Shown piece after piece: positions 61,729 through 64,000 of a stretch of 64,000 nucleotides of DNA. Where the stretch lies: assembly GCF_000006445.2 (NCBI RefSeq), contig NC_006047.2, forward strand, positions 496,001 through 560,000. The letters run 5' to 3'. The stretch is from Debaryomyces hansenii CBS767 (Eukaryota; Ascomycota; Pichiomycetes; Serinales; Debaryomycetaceae). The notes under the pieces are model-generated. The model made no database searches. It worked only from the letters and a program-made list of their open reading frames with translations, and was not told where the DNA came from. The position numbers and the translations under genes were made by a program. Within the stretch, counting starts at the first letter, position 1, and the number at the start of each line of letters is the position of its first letter.

Positions 61729-62811
61729 TCAAAGTTCATCCTTTTTTGATTCCTTATTATGAAGGTAAGCTAATCTTTCTTTTTCTCTATCATCAAGACT
61801 ACCCTTCAATTCACCACACACCATGTCATCGGTTACACCACCGCTAATTAACGAATCCCAAGTTCTTAAGTTGTCAAAGCCATTACGAGCAGATCTGTAA
61901 TCGGAGAAGGCCTGCTGTATTCTGTGTTCGGAAGTTGCTACGAATGGACCGTATTGGAAAACTTCTTGGTTTAAGGTTTTTCCACCGACCAAAACAAACT
62001 CAACGTCCTCAGTAGAAGATGCTGGGTTTTCACCGGTAATTCCATCACCATCCATGTTGAAGAAACAGTTGTGGTGTTTTTCAACCTTAGTGTCTCCATT
62101 GACAACTAAGGTGTTACCTTCTCTAACGTATAAGAAAAAGTTGAAATCCTTAGGCATTTCTTGCTTGAAAGTAGCTCCAGGCTTCATGGTGTAATAGTAA
62201 TACTGAACTGGGGTGTATGCCAAGTCCTTCAACGATTCCACACCATAAGCCTTACCTGAAATAACCTTAATACGTAATTTTCCATCCTGTTCAACGGCTT
62301 CTGGAATTTCGTAACTCTTCAAGTCTCTGTAACGAGGCTTGCATTCCTTTAACGACTCTGGTAAATCAACCCACAATTGCATGCCTACCGTTGGCGATCC
62401 GTCTGGTTGTGGGACTGGCATTTCTGAATGAACAACACCCTTTCCGGCGGTCATGAATTGTAAATCTCCCGGATATAAGACACCCTTCGATCCAGTGAAA
62501 TCTTCGTGAGCAACTGCACCCTTAAGAATCAACGTAATCGTTTCCTGACCTAAATGGGGGTGTTCTGGGAACCCAGCAGGAGCGCTAACCGAGAAATCAT
62601 CAAGCATCAAAAATGGATTGAATTTCCTCATGTTCATAGTACCAATGGAACGACGAACCTTGGCACCGACTCCTTCCGCTTGTTCAAAAGCTGCAAGTAT
62701 TGTTCTAACTGTTCTAAGCGACATTTGTTTCTCTGATATTTGAAATCCTATAGTAAAATAACTGGATAAAAAAAATAAAACTAAAACCCACTTGAAGAAG
62801 TTTGTGTTCAT
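61729..62811 (-). CDS. Pirin-family cupin with a signal-like N-terminus and C-terminal KDEL
   Basis: 360 aa from the ATG at 62811. Residues 5-23 are a hydrophobic segment resembling a signal peptide or anchor; an internal Met30 (62724) begins the part that aligns with ordinary pirins (MSLRTVRTILAAFEQAEGVGAKVRRSIG). The N-terminal cupin has metal ligands in FPEHPHLGQETITLILKGAVAHED and EMPVPQ; GMQLWVDLP and YYYYTMKPG lie in the second half. The protein ends SKKDEL. Pirins are iron-binding, nuclear or cytosolic proteins with quercetinase-like folds. The two signals together suggest an ER-lumenal form, possibly by alternative start; that is inference. Confidence 0.87.
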   Translation of the reverse strand: MNTNFFKWVLVLFFLSSYFTIGFQISEKQMSLRTVRTILAAFEQAEGVGAKVRRSIGTMNMRKFNPFLMLDDFSVSAPAGFPEHPHLGQETITLILKGAVAHEDFTGSKGVLYPGDLQFMTAGKGVVHSEMPVPQPDGSPTVGMQLWVDLPESLKECKPRYRDLKSYEIPEAVEQDGKLRIKVISGKAYGVESLKDLAYTPVQYYYYTMKPGATFKQEMPKDFNFFLYVREGNTLVVNGDTKVEKHHNCFFNMDGDGITGENPASSTEDVEFVLVGGKTLNQEVFQYGPFVATSEHRIQQAFSDYRSARNGFDNLRTWDSLISGGVTDDMVCGELKGSLDDREKERLAYLHNKESKKDEL

Positions 62812-63010
62812 ATAAATACTGGTTACTTATTCGTAATCAGGTCACCAACAAACGAGGATTTTCTAAGCTTTATATAATGATACATATCAATTTACTAAAC
62901 CCTTACAAACTAGAAGTACCTTTACTAAATATTTATAAAAGCATCAACTGTCACGTGACAGGATACGAAGTTCCATTATTAATCTAATTGAAGACACTCT
63001 AACTGGTTAA

Positions 63011-63895
63011 TCATTTCTTTTTAGCAAACGTGTAAACGGTGGCCCAGACTACTTCGAATTCAAACGTGTCATCCCAATTCATTGCTTCCTTTAGTTCATT
63101 AACAAAAGCTTCAGCAATGTCATATTTGCTTCCATGTTCCGTCATCCAGGTATGATATGCACTCCAACTTTTGACATAATTCAAAAATGCTGGGAGAGTG
63201 ATCTTTTTGGAAATATAGAGAGTTGTCTTTGTACTGTCAGCACCATGGTGTACTGGGTCGTATTCATGTCTTACGACGTTTTTGTAATACTTAGTTGGGA
63301 CCTCAATTTCTTTCATTAACGTCCGCAAGTAGTCATGGCCTGGCTGCTGGTAATAAGGGCCCATGTACCTCTCAAAGGTGTCGTCTTTATTCATTTCCAT
63401 GGAAGAATTATAGGTGTAATTTGTATAAATCTCGTTGGCCTTGTCGTGACCAATGAAGATCGGATCCTTATAAAACCAGTAGGCCAAGGTTCCGCCGGGT
63501 TTCAAGATCCTAAAGGATTCTTTGAAAAACTTTTCGTGATCAACCCAATGGCAGCACTCAGCACCGGTGATCAAGTCAACCGAATTTTCCTGTATCTCAG
63601 GAGGGGCCTGTTCTGCAGAACCTACAAGAAATTGAATATTTTTGCCTGGCTTCGCCGTTTTGCGGCATTGGTTCACCATAGTGCTAGAAATATCAGTACC
63701 AATCACTTTTTCGAAGAAATCAATAAGCTTGAAAGCGACGAACCCCGATCCGCATCCGATGTCCAATGCTAGCTCGTGTGCAGAGTTGGTAGAGTCATGA
63801 TACTCGATTAATGTATTGTAGAACTCATCCGGATACGATGGCCTGGCCAGATTGTAGTGAGTAGTGTTAAAATTAGATTCAGAATACGTAGACAT
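63011..63895 (-). CDS. TMT1: trans-Aconitate methyltransferase-like SAM methyltransferase
   Basis: 294 aa from the ATG at 63895 (the frame extends five codons further only with a TTG). Motif I is LALDIGCGSGFVAFKL (about residues 36-51), with VIGTDISSTMV and LITGAECCHWVDHEKFFKESFRILKPGG following; the start STYSESNFNTTHYNLARPSYPDEFY resembles yeast Tmt1 closely, and length agrees. Tmt1 methylates trans-aconitate and 3-isopropylmalate in the cytosol. Related crg1-type methyltransferases are a possible alternative. Confidence 0.83.
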   Translation of the reverse strand: MSTYSESNFNTTHYNLARPSYPDEFYNTLIEYHDSTNSAHELALDIGCGSGFVAFKLIDFFEKVIGTDISSTMVNQCRKTAKPGKNIQFLVGSAEQAPPEIQENSVDLITGAECCHWVDHEKFFKESFRILKPGGTLAYWFYKDPIFIGHDKANEIYTNYTYNSSMEMNKDDTFERYMGPYYQQPGHDYLRTLMKEIEVPTKYYKNVVRHEYDPVHHGADSTKTTLYISKKITLPAFLNYVKSWSAYHTWMTEHGSKYDIAEAFVNELKEAMNWDDTFEFEVVWATVYTFAKKK

Positions 63896-64000
63896 TGCGG
63901 AAGACCTCAATTGTTCAGATTGCCGACGTATGATTCTGATTTACTGCAAAGCAATTTGGGCTATTTATGTACCAAAAGTATGGGGGAGGGGGGTCTTGAC

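Noticed and set aside
1..64000. tRNA genes, snRNAs and CRISPR arrays
   Set aside because: I looked for B-box-like GTTCGA sequences with matching A boxes in the intergenic regions and for regularly spaced repeats, and found none that hold up; a covariance-model scan (tRNAscan-SE/Infernal) would be decisive.

Overview
The window is nuclear DNA of a budding yeast, most likely a CTG-clade (Debaryomyces/Scheffersomyces-like) Saccharomycotina. Genes are compact, mostly intronless single-copy orthologues of yeast genes. Support for the clade comes from the Op4-like secreted proteins, a HAC1 gene with a long non-canonical intron, the Ty5-like retrotransposons, and in-frame CTG codons (for example in DUG2 and PPM1) at positions where a small or polar residue fits better than Leu. 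One CTG in TAF11 falls at a usually hydrophobic position, so the codon meaning is inferred, not proven.

Layout. 1-4950: left gene block (NDUFAF7-like end, PPM1, TRM9, GPI17, TAF11). 4951-27930: a gene-poor block about 23 kb long filled with Ty1/copia-class, Ty5-like retrotransposons of several ages. It holds decayed remnants and old solo LTRs (5.7-9.5 kb), an 18S rDNA scrap (9602-9667), one small possible gene (10345-10542), then nearly identical young copies with six full 457-bp LTRs (10.7-24.2 kb, broken by a 100-N assembly gap) and a second-family element (24.2-27.9 kb). None of the copies is intact: gag, integrase or half of RT is missing in each. In related yeasts such clusters mark centromeres, so this block is a candidate centromere or pericentromere.

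27931-64000: a normal gene-dense arm. In order it carries GLK1, GRX8, SHM2, ORM, SAF1, HAC1, pyridoxal kinase, two tandem ketopantoate-reductase-like genes, LSB6, two divergent secreted-protein paralogues, PHO87/90, DUG2, SIP5, a Bud8/9-like protein, an OP4-like gene, POL32, a pirin and TMT1.

The genes are mostly independent housekeeping functions. They cover methylation (PPM1, TRM9, TMT1), ER and membrane homeostasis (GPI17, ORM, HAC1, a pirin with ER-type signals), one-carbon/thiol/phosphate/cofactor metabolism (SHM2, DUG2, GRX8, PHO87, pyridoxal kinase, ketopantoate reductases) and a cell-surface set. The most notable readings are a complete Ire1-type HAC1 intron with both splice hairpins, the retroelement cluster and its gag-less tandem pair, a rDNA fragment inside it, a SIP5 in-frame stop, a gene-converted tandem pair, and a pirin ending in KDEL behind a signal-like N-terminus.
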